Of a stretch of 64,000 bases of DNA, positions 7,603-15,903 are shown in pieces. Each line of letters opens with the position of its first letter. Position 1 is the stretch's first letter. The notes below the pieces were generated by a model. That model made no database searches and was not told where the DNA came from. It saw only the letters and a list, made by a program, of their open reading frames with translations. Origin of the DNA: Fen-330 sp050008465 (lineage in GTDB: Bacteria; Acidobacteriota; Terriglobia; Bryobacterales; Bryobacteraceae). Where the stretch lies: the NCBI GenBank assembly GCA_050008465.1, contig JBEKMO010000016.1:6882-70881 (forward strand), written 5' to 3'. The translations under genes were made by a program, and so were the position numbers.

Positions 7603-10104
7603 TTAACGGAGGGCGAGCGTGAAGCCGGCCTGGCTCGAGGCAGCGCCGACGGTGAGGACGACGGGCTGGTTGCCCGTAGGGCAGGATTCGGGGACTTTGG
7701 CGTGGATTTCCAGTACGCCTCCCGCGCTGCCCGCCGACACAATGACCGCGGGCTGTCCGGCGATGGCCAGTGAGAGCGGAAGGAACTTCCCTTCCCCGGT
7801 GGCGTAGAGCGTGACAACGCTTCCCATCAGCGCGGGCTGGGAGGGGAAATTGATGGCGCCATCCTCGTTGACGGCGACGGGGAACAGGCCGGGGCTGGCT
7901 TGGGCGACGGGGACGATCAGGCGCACTGCACCGGCCGGGGTTCGAACCTCGATTTCGACAGTGGGGTGGGCGGCGATCGAATCGGGCGCCTGCAGGTTGA
8001 TCTGACCGGCATCCAGGTAGAGCAGGGCGCCAGGTTGGCCATCGAAGAGGACCTGGGTGGCGCCGGGCTCGAAGGCGGCGCCGAAAAGCGTCACGAGTTC
8101 GCCGGGCGCGATGGCGCCGGGCAACATGCTGGCGGCGTTGACGATGCTGGCGACATCCAGGGAGGCAGGCTGGCCGATGGGCGCGGGAGGGAGGGGGTTG
8201 GGAGTGAGCTTGCGAACCACTCCGTTTCCGCGGTCGGCGATGAAGACGTTGCCGAAGGAGTCGACGGCGACATCGGCGGGCTGGTTGAGCTCGGCGGAAA
8301 GGGCCGGGCCGCCGTCGCCAGAGTAGCCCGGAGAGCCGGCCCCGGCGATGGTGGCGATGACCCCGGCGGACGTCAGCTTCAGCACGCGGTGGTTGGGCGT
8401 ATCAGCGATGTAGAGGTTGTTTTCGGCGTCGAGAGCAACCCGGGTAGGGGTCCCAACACCGCCGGCGGCGACGGTGGACAGGACGCCACCGGGGGTGACC
8501 TTCAGAATCGCGGGAGCGCCGCTATCGGCGATGTAGAGATTGCCGGCCGAATCGAGGCTGACGCCGGTGGGCAGATCGAGGGGGACGTCGAGGGAGGAGA
8601 AACTGCCGTCGGCGCCGACCTTGCGGATGACGTGGTTCAGGGTGTCGGCGACATAGCCGGCGCCGGCGGCATCGATCGCGATGCCGGAAGGGGAGCTGAG
8701 CAGGTCCGCGGAGATGGTGTCGATGAAGCCGAGGGCGGTGATCCGGCGGAGGCGGTTGCCGGCGGATTCGGTGACCCAGATGTCGCCGGAGGGGTGGAGA
8801 GCGATGCCTTGGGGCTGATTGAGCTGGGCGCGGATGGCGAATCCGCCATCACCGCCGGAGCCGGGGAGACCAATACCGGCAAGGGTCACTATGACACCAG
8901 ATAAGACCTTGCGCACGCGGTGGTCGTCGCGGTCGGCGATATAGAGGCTGCCGGCGGCATCCAGCGCCAGGGCCGAGGGGGCGTCGAGGTGGCCAGAGGT
9001 GGCCGGTCCGCCATCGCCCGGGGCATGGAAGGTGACGCCAGCGGCAAAGGTGGAGATCATGCCCAGCGCGGAGATACGGCGAACGACTCCAACCGAATAC
9101 TTGAGGCCGGCGCGGGCGTCGGCGACGTAGAGATTCCCGGCCGCGTCGAAGGCCATGTCGCGGGGGGCGGTGAGGCTGGCGAGGATGGCGGGACCGCCAT
9201 CGCCGGAGTAACCAGCGATCCCGTTTCCAGCGATGCGCGTGAATACCGGAGTCAGCTTCAGGATGAGGCTGGAGCCTTTGGCGGCGACGTAGAGAGCGCC
9301 AGCGGCGTCGAGGGCCAGACCGGTCGGCGTGTTGAGCAGACCGCTGGGCACGGGAAGGGTGGTCATCCAGCCGTCCACGATCTTGCGGACCCTGTGGTTG
9401 CCGCTGTCGGCGATGTAGAGCGCGCCTAGGGGGGCAACCGCCAGACCGGCCGGAGAGCGGAGCGGTGCGAGGGTGGCCGGGACGGACGCGCCGTCGTCGA
9501 TCAAGCCCGGCAAGCCGGTGCCGGCGACGGAGGACACAATACCGGCGGGGGAGATCCTGAGGACCCGGTGGCTTCCGAAATCGGACAGATAGAGGTTGCC
9601 GGTGGCATCCAGGGCCAGGTTGCGAGGCTGGCTCAGTGTGAGGCCCGCGACGCCGCCTCCCGCGATGGTTTGGATGATTCCGTCGGGAGAGATCTTGCGG
9701 ATGCGGGCGTTTCCGAGGTCGGCGAGGTATAGGTTGCCAGCGGCATCAACGGCCAGGCCGTAGGGAGCGTTGAGTTGGGCTGCCTGGGCCGGGCCGCCGT
9801 CTCCGCGAAACCCCGGATACCCGTTGCCGGCGACCGTGGTGATGATCCCGGCGGGGGAGATCCGGCGCACGCGGTGATCGACGGCGTCGGCGATGTAAAG
9901 ATTCCCGGCGTGGTCGATAGCGAGCCCTTCGGGGGAGCCAAGCTGGGCCCGTGCGGCGGGGCCGCCATCCCCGCACTCGGCGCCGCCGGCGAAGGTGCTG
10001 ATGGTATAGGTGACCTGGGGGGCGGCAGGCGCCAGAGCTGCCAGGAGGGCGAGGAGAATCACCTTAGGCAAGATCGGGTCGTTGGGGGCGCGAGGAGGGC
10101 TCAC
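7603..10104 (-). CDS. Secreted NHL-repeat protein with Solibacter C-terminal domain
   Basis: This 833-residue protein has a signal peptide (VILLALLAALAPAAPQ) and about a dozen NHL repeats. The repeated core is ALDAAGNLYIAD-x-(G/A)NHRVRKI, often with GYSGDGGPA linkers, and would form one or two beta propellers. The last 180 residues, from VNAASMLPGAIAPGELVTLFG, match the Solibacter uncharacterised C-terminal domain (TIGR03437 type), seen in hundreds of secreted proteins of this group. The role is unknown; NHL propellers usually bind proteins or carbohydrates. The repeats make the DNA highly repetitive. Confidence 0.85.
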   Translation of the reverse strand: MSPPRAPNDPILPKVILLALLAALAPAAPQVTYTISTFAGGAECGDGGPAARAQLGSPEGLAIDHAGNLYIADAVDHRVRRISPAGIITTVAGNGYPGFRGDGGPAQAAQLNAPYGLAVDAAGNLYLADLGNARIRKISPDGIIQTIAGGGVAGLTLSQPRNLALDATGNLYLSDFGSHRVLRISPAGIVSSVAGTGLPGLIDDGASVPATLAPLRSPAGLAVAPLGALYIADSGNHRVRKIVDGWMTTLPVPSGLLNTPTGLALDAAGALYVAAKGSSLILKLTPVFTRIAGNGIAGYSGDGGPAILASLTAPRDMAFDAAGNLYVADARAGLKYSVGVVRRISALGMISTFAAGVTFHAPGDGGPATSGHLDAPSALALDAAGSLYIADRDDHRVRKVLSGVIVTLAGIGLPGSGGDGGFAIRAQLNQPQGIALHPSGDIWVTESAGNRLRRITALGFIDTISADLLSSPSGIAIDAAGAGYVADTLNHVIRKVGADGSFSSLDVPLDLPTGVSLDSAGNLYIADSGAPAILKVTPGGVLSTVAAGGVGTPTRVALDAENNLYIADTPNHRVLKLTSAGVIATIAGAGSPGYSGDGGPALSAELNQPADVAVDSFGNVFIADRGNGVVRKLTPNPLPPAPIGQPASLDVASIVNAASMLPGAIAPGELVTLFGAAFEPGATQVLFDGQPGALLYLDAGQINLQAPDSIAAHPTVEIEVRTPAGAVRLIVPVAQASPGLFPVAVNEDGAINFPSQPALMGSVVTLYATGEGKFLPLSLAIAGQPAVIVSAGSAGGVLEIHAKVPESCPTGNQPVVLTVGAASSQAGFTLALR

Positions 10105-10160
10105 ATAAGACAGGGTGGGATCGGAGTGGGGAAGTTCTCAGGGGTGTCCCTAAGAGCGTT

Positions 10161-11939
10161 TTGGGTCAAAGCGGGTTCCTGCGGAGCGATAAGCAAAGTG
10201 TGGCAACCCATTGTATTCCAATCACTTCTCTAGTTCTGCTGGCCTGTGGCCTGTGCTCCGGCCAGCCGCCGCTCTACCTCAAGACGCGCAGGGCCGCCGA
10301 GGCGCGGCCGGAGATAGACAGCGGGATCATTTTCCAGGCCCGGCTGGGGCACCGCCGGTCTCACCTGCTGGTGCAATTCCGCGAGGCGCCCCAACCGGAA
10401 GCCCTTGAAGAACTGGCCCGGCGCGGCGCGAGGCTTCTGGAGTACGTGCCGAGATACGGCTTCATGATCTCGGCGGATGATGGCACCACGCTGGAGGGAC
10501 TGGACCTGGCGCGGGCGGAGTGGTTGCGTCCCGAGGACAAGCTGAGCCCCTTGTTGGCGGAAAGCACCGCGCCCGGCACGTTCGTGGTGGAGTTCCACCG
10601 CGATGTGGAGAGCTACGAAGCGCGGGAAGTGATTCGTCGGAACAGACTGGCGACGCGCGAGCATCCGGACCTGTTGCCGAACCAGTTACTGGTCGAGGGG
10701 ACGGTGGAGGACGCGGCCCGGATGGCGCAGTGGGATGAGGTGGAGTACGTGTTTCCGGCGTCGGAGGAGTTGAAGGCAGGCGAGCGGGTATACGTGTGCG
10801 CTGGGGCGGTGACGGTGTACGGGCAGACGGGTCAGATTACGGCGCTCTACGGGGACGGCTGGGACGGGCCGGGGCTAGGCTCGGCGCAACTCGGGTACTT
10901 TCTTGGGCCGCTGGCGAGTGTGCTCCCGCGGGCGGCGGTGCAGACGGAGATCCTGCGGTCTTGGGCGGAGTGGGGGAAGTACGTGGCCGTGACGTTCTCG
11001 CCGGCAAGCGACGCATACCGGGCGCGAACGATCGCGGTCCTGTTCGCGCGAGGAGCGCATGGCGACGGGTACCCGTTCGACGGGCCGGGCGGGGTGCTGG
11101 CGCATACCTTCTACCCGTCGCCGCCGAATCCGGAGCCGATCGCCGGCGACATGCATTTCGACGACTCGGAGAACTGGGGGATCGGGCAGGGCGTGGACGT
11201 GTTCTCGGTGGCGCTGCACGAAACCGGGCACGCGCTGGGCTTGGGGCATTCCGATCTGCCCACGTCGGTGATGTACCCGTACTATAAGCTCTGGACCGGA
11301 CTGACTGCAGACGACATTGCGGCGATTCGCATGCTTTACGCGCCGGCGGAGACGCCTCCAACGCCGCCGCCGACCGCGCCCAAGGTGGCGATCACATCGC
11401 CAACCACGGGATCGAGCTACACCTCGACGACGGCGTCGGTGACCCTGGCCGGGACGGCGCAGCATCCGGATGGGATCAGGCAGGTGACCTGGGTGAACGC
11501 GCGCGGCGGCAGCGGCGTGGCGTCGGGGACGCTCGCGTGGGTTGCGGGGCCGGTGGCGTTGCAGTACGGGCAGAACCAGATCACGGTGACGGCCACGGCG
11601 GTGAGCCGGGGCACGGCATCGCAATCGCTGACCGTGACCTACTCGGCCCCGAGCACGACGGATACGGTGGCTCCCTCGCTGACCATCCTGTCGCCGGCGA
11701 GCACCAGCGTGAGCACGTCGGCGAGCTCGGTCACGCTGAGCGGCAAGGCGAGCGACAACGTGGGCGTGGTCCAGGTGACCTGGGCGGACTCGATCGGGAA
11801 CGGCGGCGTGGCGCAGGGCACCACGCAGTGGACCGCCGGGCCGGTTGCGCTGCGGGTGGGCACGAACACCATCACCATCCGGGCGCGCGACGCGGCCGGA
11901 AACGTGGGGTGGAGGAGCGTGGTCTTCACGCGGCGCTAA
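10161..11939 (+). CDS. Secreted matrixin-like zinc metalloprotease with Ig-like domains
   Basis: The zinc motif HETGHALGLGH (residues 353-363) with the Met-turn SVMYP (residue 371) marks a metzincin of the matrixin type. The N-terminal 200 residues contain two stretches (near HLLVQFREAPQPEALEEL and FVVEFHRDVESYEAREVI) that look like inhibitory propeptide halves. After residue 400 come two tandem Ig-like repeats sharing QVTWV/QVTWA and GPVAL. The first start is a TTG at 10161. A GTG at 10200 with GGAG eleven bases upstream is an alternative. Either gives a hydrophobic leader (ITSLVLLACGLCSG) that could be a lipoprotein signal. Secretion and peptidase activity are inferred from motifs. Confidence 0.8.
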   Translation: MGQSGFLRSDKQSVATHCIPITSLVLLACGLCSGQPPLYLKTRRAAEARPEIDSGIIFQARLGHRRSHLLVQFREAPQPEALEELARRGARLLEYVPRYGFMISADDGTTLEGLDLARAEWLRPEDKLSPLLAESTAPGTFVVEFHRDVESYEAREVIRRNRLATREHPDLLPNQLLVEGTVEDAARMAQWDEVEYVFPASEELKAGERVYVCAGAVTVYGQTGQITALYGDGWDGPGLGSAQLGYFLGPLASVLPRAAVQTEILRSWAEWGKYVAVTFSPASDAYRARTIAVLFARGAHGDGYPFDGPGGVLAHTFYPSPPNPEPIAGDMHFDDSENWGIGQGVDVFSVALHETGHALGLGHSDLPTSVMYPYYKLWTGLTADDIAAIRMLYAPAETPPTPPPTAPKVAITSPTTGSSYTSTTASVTLAGTAQHPDGIRQVTWVNARGGSGVASGTLAWVAGPVALQYGQNQITVTATAVSRGTASQSLTVTYSAPSTTDTVAPSLTILSPASTSVSTSASSVTLSGKASDNVGVVQVTWADSIGNGGVAQGTTQWTAGPVALRVGTNTITIRARDAAGNVGWRSVVFTRR

Positions 11940-11947
11940 CCCCATTC

Positions 11948-12778
11948 CTATAGCAACCGGAAGTTCACCTCGACGAAGGCAGACACGACAGCGGGTTGCC
12001 CGTCGCGGTATGCGGGGCGGAAGCGCCATTGCCCGACCGCGTCGACGGCCCGCTCGTCCAGACCCAATCCGAGGGAACGAACCACCGCCAGGTTGCGGGG
12101 TATGCCGCGCTCGTCGACCTCGAGGCGCAGTATGACTACGCCCTGGAGGTGTGCTTTCCGCGCATCGTCGGAGTAGTCGGGTTCGACCTTGTAGAGCACC
12201 AGCAACCCGGAGGCCGCGCGCACGGGTGGTGTGGCTTGGCCGTGGATACCGCCACTGTGTCCAGGACCGGCTCCTGGTCCATCGCCCCCGCCGACGCCGT
12301 GACCGTGGCCGTCACCGATTCCGCCGCAACAACCGGGGCCGTTCGACGGGGGCCCCGGCGGCGCTGATGGATCGCCGAATTGCGGCAGGCTGACCTCCGA
12401 CAGCTTGAGATCGGGCGGCCCGATCAGCGTCGGCTCAATCATCAGGATGGGCTGCAAATTGTGAGAGACCGCCGCGGGCGGCGTGAATTGCCTCGCGGCG
12501 AACCGGGGCAGGCGGCCCTGGCTCGCTCGCAGGGGCGACCGGTCTCCTCCGCCCCCTCCGTCGTCGAGCGCTGGGGCGATGTGGGGCAGGTACGCCGCGA
12601 GGTCCGTCGGGATCACGAGCCGTACGGTACTTCGCGGGGGTTGGCGGCTGGTGTGGTTCGAAGCCAGAGTGAACATCAAGGTCACGGCCATGGTGTGCAG
12701 AAGAAGGGAGCACATCGCGGCTCGTGCCTGGGGAGAAACTGCGAAAGACGGGGAATGCGGGGCGCGCAGGCGAATCAT
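11948..12778 (-). CDS. TonB-family periplasmic protein
   Basis: I chose the ATG at 12778, with GGAGGA five bases upstream. A longer frame would overlap the divergent capA-like gene. The 276-residue protein has one N-terminal membrane segment (AMCSLLLHTMAVTLMFTLA), a Gly/Pro/His-rich linker (about residues 150-180) and a C-terminal TonB domain. Typical marks of that domain are YSDDARKAHLQGVVILRLEVDE and VDAVGQWRFRPA. It could transduce energy to an outer membrane receptor, but no ExbB/ExbD or receptor gene is nearby. Confidence 0.75.
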   Translation of the reverse strand: MIRLRAPHSPSFAVSPQARAAMCSLLLHTMAVTLMFTLASNHTSRQPPRSTVRLVIPTDLAAYLPHIAPALDDGGGGGDRSPLRASQGRLPRFAARQFTPPAAVSHNLQPILMIEPTLIGPPDLKLSEVSLPQFGDPSAPPGPPSNGPGCCGGIGDGHGHGVGGGDGPGAGPGHSGGIHGQATPPVRAASGLLVLYKVEPDYSDDARKAHLQGVVILRLEVDERGIPRNLAVVRSLGLGLDERAVDAVGQWRFRPAYRDGQPAVVSAFVEVNFRLL

Positions 12779-12871
12779 GAAATCCTCCAGCAAGTTCACT
12801 CTGCGCTGTCGATTGGACGGCGGCGCGGGGAATCGGGTTTCAAAGCTTTGCGGCGGGGTATACTCAGGCGG

Positions 12872-13909
12872 ATGAGGAAACGCTCGAAGTCGCGGACCTG
12901 GCTTTCCATCGTCTTTTTGTTGCTGCTGCTCCTGGCCCTGGTTGCTTCCCGCCACTGCCGCGATATTCTTCGCCGCCGGCCCGAGCGGGAGCAACGCGGC
13001 GGCAGGATCAGCACCCGCGAGGTTCCCGAGGAGATTCGGATCGTCCTGGCCGGCGACATCATGCTTTCCCGAGCGGTCGCCACGCGCATGATCGGAGCGC
13101 GGGATTGGGATCTGCCTTTCCGCAACATGGAGGACTTTCTGCGCTCCGCGGATCTGAACTTCGGCAATCTGGAATCGCCTTTTTCCGGCGCTGAGGGGTT
13201 TCACGCGACCAAGTCTCTGGTCTTCAACGCTCCGCCGGAGAGCGTAAAAGGTCTCGAAGATTACGGCTTCCGGGTCGTCTCACTCGCCAACAATCACGCT
13301 CTCGACCAAGGCGTGCGCGGACTGACATACACGCGGAAGCATCTGGAGGAGCACCACATCCAAACGGTGGGCGCGGGCCAGACGCAGGAAGAGGCCTGGC
13401 GGCCGGCGATCCTGGAGATAAAGAACACGCGGATCGGCTTTCTTGCCGCCTCTTATGCATCCTTCAATGACGCCGGAAGAGCCATGAATCCGTATATCGC
13501 GCGGACCGACGACTTGGAGAGGCTGAAGGCGGCAATCTCGAACCTCAGATCGCAGGGAGCGTTCATCATCGTGTCCATGCACGCCGGCCAGGAGTACACG
13601 GCGAAGCCGGGTGACGGCCAGATCCGCTTCGCCCATGCGGCGATCGACGCCGGCGCCGCTGTGGTGGTGGGACACCATCCGCATTGGACCCAGCCGTTCG
13701 AGAGATACAAAGGCGGCCTGATCTTCTACTCGCTGGGGAACTTCGTCTTCGACCAGGGTTTTTCGAAGAACACCCGCGAGGGAATGGCTGTGAGGCTCCA
13801 CATCCGTGGCCAGCGGCTCCTGTCGGCGGACTTGCAGCCGGTTGCGATCCAGCATTTCTGCTGCCCGCAGCCGGCAGGGAACGAAGCGCCTCAAATCGTT
13901 CGCCCGTAG
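12872..13909 (+). CDS. CapA-like metallophosphatase-fold protein
   Basis: From the ATG at 12872 the 345-residue protein has an N-terminal membrane anchor (TWLSIVFLLLLLLALVA) followed by a CapA/PGA_cap domain. Marks are IVLAGDIMLSRAV, NFGNLESPF, VVSLANNHALDQG, VSMHAGQEYTAKP, VVGHHPHWTQPFE and IFYSLGNFVFDQ. This calcineurin-like fold contributes to poly-gamma-glutamate capsule systems in Bacillus, but most members elsewhere have no known substrate. It is divergent from the TonB-like gene with about 90 bases between starts. No capB or capC gene is nearby, so a capsule role is not supported. Confidence 0.8.
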   Translation: MRKRSKSRTWLSIVFLLLLLLALVASRHCRDILRRRPEREQRGGRISTREVPEEIRIVLAGDIMLSRAVATRMIGARDWDLPFRNMEDFLRSADLNFGNLESPFSGAEGFHATKSLVFNAPPESVKGLEDYGFRVVSLANNHALDQGVRGLTYTRKHLEEHHIQTVGAGQTQEEAWRPAILEIKNTRIGFLAASYASFNDAGRAMNPYIARTDDLERLKAAISNLRSQGAFIIVSMHAGQEYTAKPGDGQIRFAHAAIDAGAAVVVGHHPHWTQPFERYKGGLIFYSLGNFVFDQGFSKNTREGMAVRLHIRGQRLLSADLQPVAIQHFCCPQPAGNEAPQIVRP

Positions 13910-13925
13910 CCGCGCCGGGAGGATC

Positions 13926-14633
13926 TCAAAGCTCGAGCTTGCCCGCGTAGAGCATCTCGTTCAACTCGAAAACCAGCGTGAGCCGCAGCCGGCCAATATG
14001 CGCCTCGAATTCGACCTGCGCGTCTTTAAGCGAGATTTCCTGGCTTCTGGGGAACAGGAACACCACGACCGGCCCGTCGTCCCTCGGCAATATCCGTGCA
14101 TCGGAACTCCGGATCGTCTTTTTCCCGTCGAGCTTCAGCTCGGCTTGCGGCTTCAGGCGATCGGCGGAGTTTTGGGGATCTCCGCTCGCCATCCGGCTGG
14201 GCAGGCCGAGCACGACAATGGCATAGTGGGCTTCGTCTATTGCCGGAGCGTTGGCGCTGTGGATTTTGAGCTGCGCTTCCTGGACCGGCAGCGCGCTCTC
14301 CCATCGGACGGTCAGAGTTGGCGGCGTCACGTCCGGCGATCCCGCCGGGCCAGCCGGCCCATCCGTTCGACCGCCCCTTCCACCCATGCGGGAACCTCCC
14401 CTCCCGATCCCAATGCCGCCAATATTGATCCCGCCGCCTCGCGAACCGCGTGCGCCGCCCGTGGGCCTGTCTAGCGCCGGTGTGACGGTCTTCGCCCAGG
14501 GCGAATTCGACAGAACCAGTTTGGCGTCGTCCTCGCTCCACTCCGGGATGCGCTTGTCTTTCCAAGGTTGATCCCCAGCCATCAGCAGGGCTACGGATAT
14601 GGGTACCAGATACACGGGCAATCTACGACTCAT
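13926..14633 (-). CDS. Secreted protein of unknown function, glycine/arginine-rich linker
   Basis: This 235-residue protein has a signal peptide (LPVYLVPISVALLMAG). A conserved-looking segment follows (WKDKRIPEWSEDDAKLVLSN), then a low-complexity Gly/Arg stretch (residues about 60-90, GGINIGGIGIGRGG) and a beta-rich C-terminal half. A similar WSEDDAKLVL segment occurs in other acidobacterial secreted proteins as I recall. No function is known. It converges with the capA-like gene. Confidence 0.65.
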   Translation of the reverse strand: MSRRLPVYLVPISVALLMAGDQPWKDKRIPEWSEDDAKLVLSNSPWAKTVTPALDRPTGGARGSRGGGINIGGIGIGRGGSRMGGRGGRTDGPAGPAGSPDVTPPTLTVRWESALPVQEAQLKIHSANAPAIDEAHYAIVVLGLPSRMASGDPQNSADRLKPQAELKLDGKKTIRSSDARILPRDDGPVVVFLFPRSQEISLKDAQVEFEAHIGRLRLTLVFELNEMLYAGKLEL

Positions 14634-14679
14634 GCGGGGCGGAACCCTTCTCCCGTTGAGACGCGCCGCTCGCCACTAA

Positions 14680-14817
14680 GGTTTCAGCCTCCGGCCCGAA
14701 ACCATAGAAGTGGCGATTCCCGGCTCCGTGGCCGCATGGAGGGCGGACTTCGAGTCCGCGCGGGGCTTCGGACCCGCAGCGCGGCGGGGCTCAAGCCCCG
14801 CGCGGGTTGAAACCCGC
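14680..14817. repeat. Run of short perfect palindromes in the 14634-14958 gap
   Basis: The 325-base gap between two genes holds hairpin-forming units in a row: GGTTTC/GAAACC (14680-14703), GCGGACT-tcg-AGTCCGC (14743-14759), GCGGG/CCCGC (14760-14777), GCGGGGCT-ca-AGCCCCGC (14784-14801) and GCGGGTT-ga-AACCCGC (14802-14817). Stems are perfect and loops are 2-3 bases in three of the five. Nothing coding is seen in the gap. Confidence 0.75.
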
Positions 14818-14958
14818 CCCCCGAGTCTCTCTGGCGCTCCTGCTATGCTGTAAGGTCGCGTAAGGACGAATCGGTTAGTGCGCGTCACCGCGGCGTAAGT
14901 TCCCTGCCTTGGTGTTCTGGGAACTCCCGGAAAACTCTTTCGGAATGGAGATGAGCAT

Positions 14959-15852
14959 ATGCTGGGTTCTTGGGGATTGATTTGTATCGGATTCGCCACC
15001 GTCGGCCTGCTGCTGGGTGTCTCGATTACGAGCGCCGCGGCGGACAACGCTTCCGGCACGCTTCAGATCGGCGAGAAGCGCTTCGCTCTGAAGCACGCTT
15101 TCGCCGTCATGGAACAGGACGTGTCGGCCGGGGGCGACAAGGAGAAAGTCACGGTTTTGTTGTCGGACCTGCCGGTGCCAGACGATCTGCGACAGGCTTC
15201 CGACGACTGGCGTTACTGGGCCCAGAAACAAGCTCGCGCCGGCGCGCTGCACGGCGTGATCATAAGCATCAATCCGGCCACCGGCGTCTGGGACCACGGC
15301 CAGGTGCTGACGAGCCGAGATCCCGTGTTTTACTCGGAGACCGCATCGTCTCCGGAACTAAGAGATTTGCGATTCGAACCGGCCGGGCCGATCGGCGACC
15401 AGGTGGCCGGCAAGGTGTCGATGAAGGCGCCGCTGTCGAGCGCCCATGACGAAGACGGCCGCTGGCGCGTCGAAGCCGAATTCCGCTCCGCCGTGATCCG
15501 CCGCGCCGCCTTAAGCGGAGTGCTGACGGGCTCGGCGGCCGAGAACAGCCCGCAGTACAAAGCGGTGCTGGCGTTTCTGAATGCCTGCCAAAAGAAGGAC
15601 CTCGACGCCATCCGCAACAGCATGAGTCCGCAGTCCCGGGAGACGCTGGCGGAGATGATCGCGAGCGGCAAGGAAGCGGCGCTCGACATGTTTGCGGGCG
15701 GGGCCGCCGAAACCGCCAGCCTCAAACTGAGCAAAGTGACCATCCGCGGCGATTCGGCCGAGGTCGAATTCGTGAATCCCAAGCCGGGCGCGGGGGGCAG
15801 GGAGACTTACAGCGTGGCACTCTCCAACGGGGAGTGGAAGCTCGCCCAGTAA
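14959..15852 (+). CDS. Secreted protein of unknown function
   Basis: This 297-residue protein starts with a signal peptide (LICIGFATVGLLLGVSITSAAA). GGAG lies about eight bases before the ATG. The first half is beta-rich with LQIGEKRFALKHAFAVMEQD. The second half, from YKAVLAFLNACQKKDLDAIRNSMSP, looks like a small NTF2/DUF4878-type domain ending in VALSNGEWKLAQ. No catalytic motif is seen. Confidence 0.65.
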   Translation: MLGSWGLICIGFATVGLLLGVSITSAAADNASGTLQIGEKRFALKHAFAVMEQDVSAGGDKEKVTVLLSDLPVPDDLRQASDDWRYWAQKQARAGALHGVIISINPATGVWDHGQVLTSRDPVFYSETASSPELRDLRFEPAGPIGDQVAGKVSMKAPLSSAHDEDGRWRVEAEFRSAVIRRAALSGVLTGSAAENSPQYKAVLAFLNACQKKDLDAIRNSMSPQSRETLAEMIASGKEAALDMFAGGAAETASLKLSKVTIRGDSAEVEFVNPKPGAGGRETYSVALSNGEWKLAQ

Positions 15853-15903
15853 CCGCCGCGGGGCGCGGGCTGCGCTGCCAGCTTCCCGCCCATCAAGCCG
15901 GTA

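Noticed and set aside
12872..13909. A capsule locus around the CapA-like gene
   Set aside because: No capB, capC or polymerase genes are near. The CapA fold is common outside capsule clusters.
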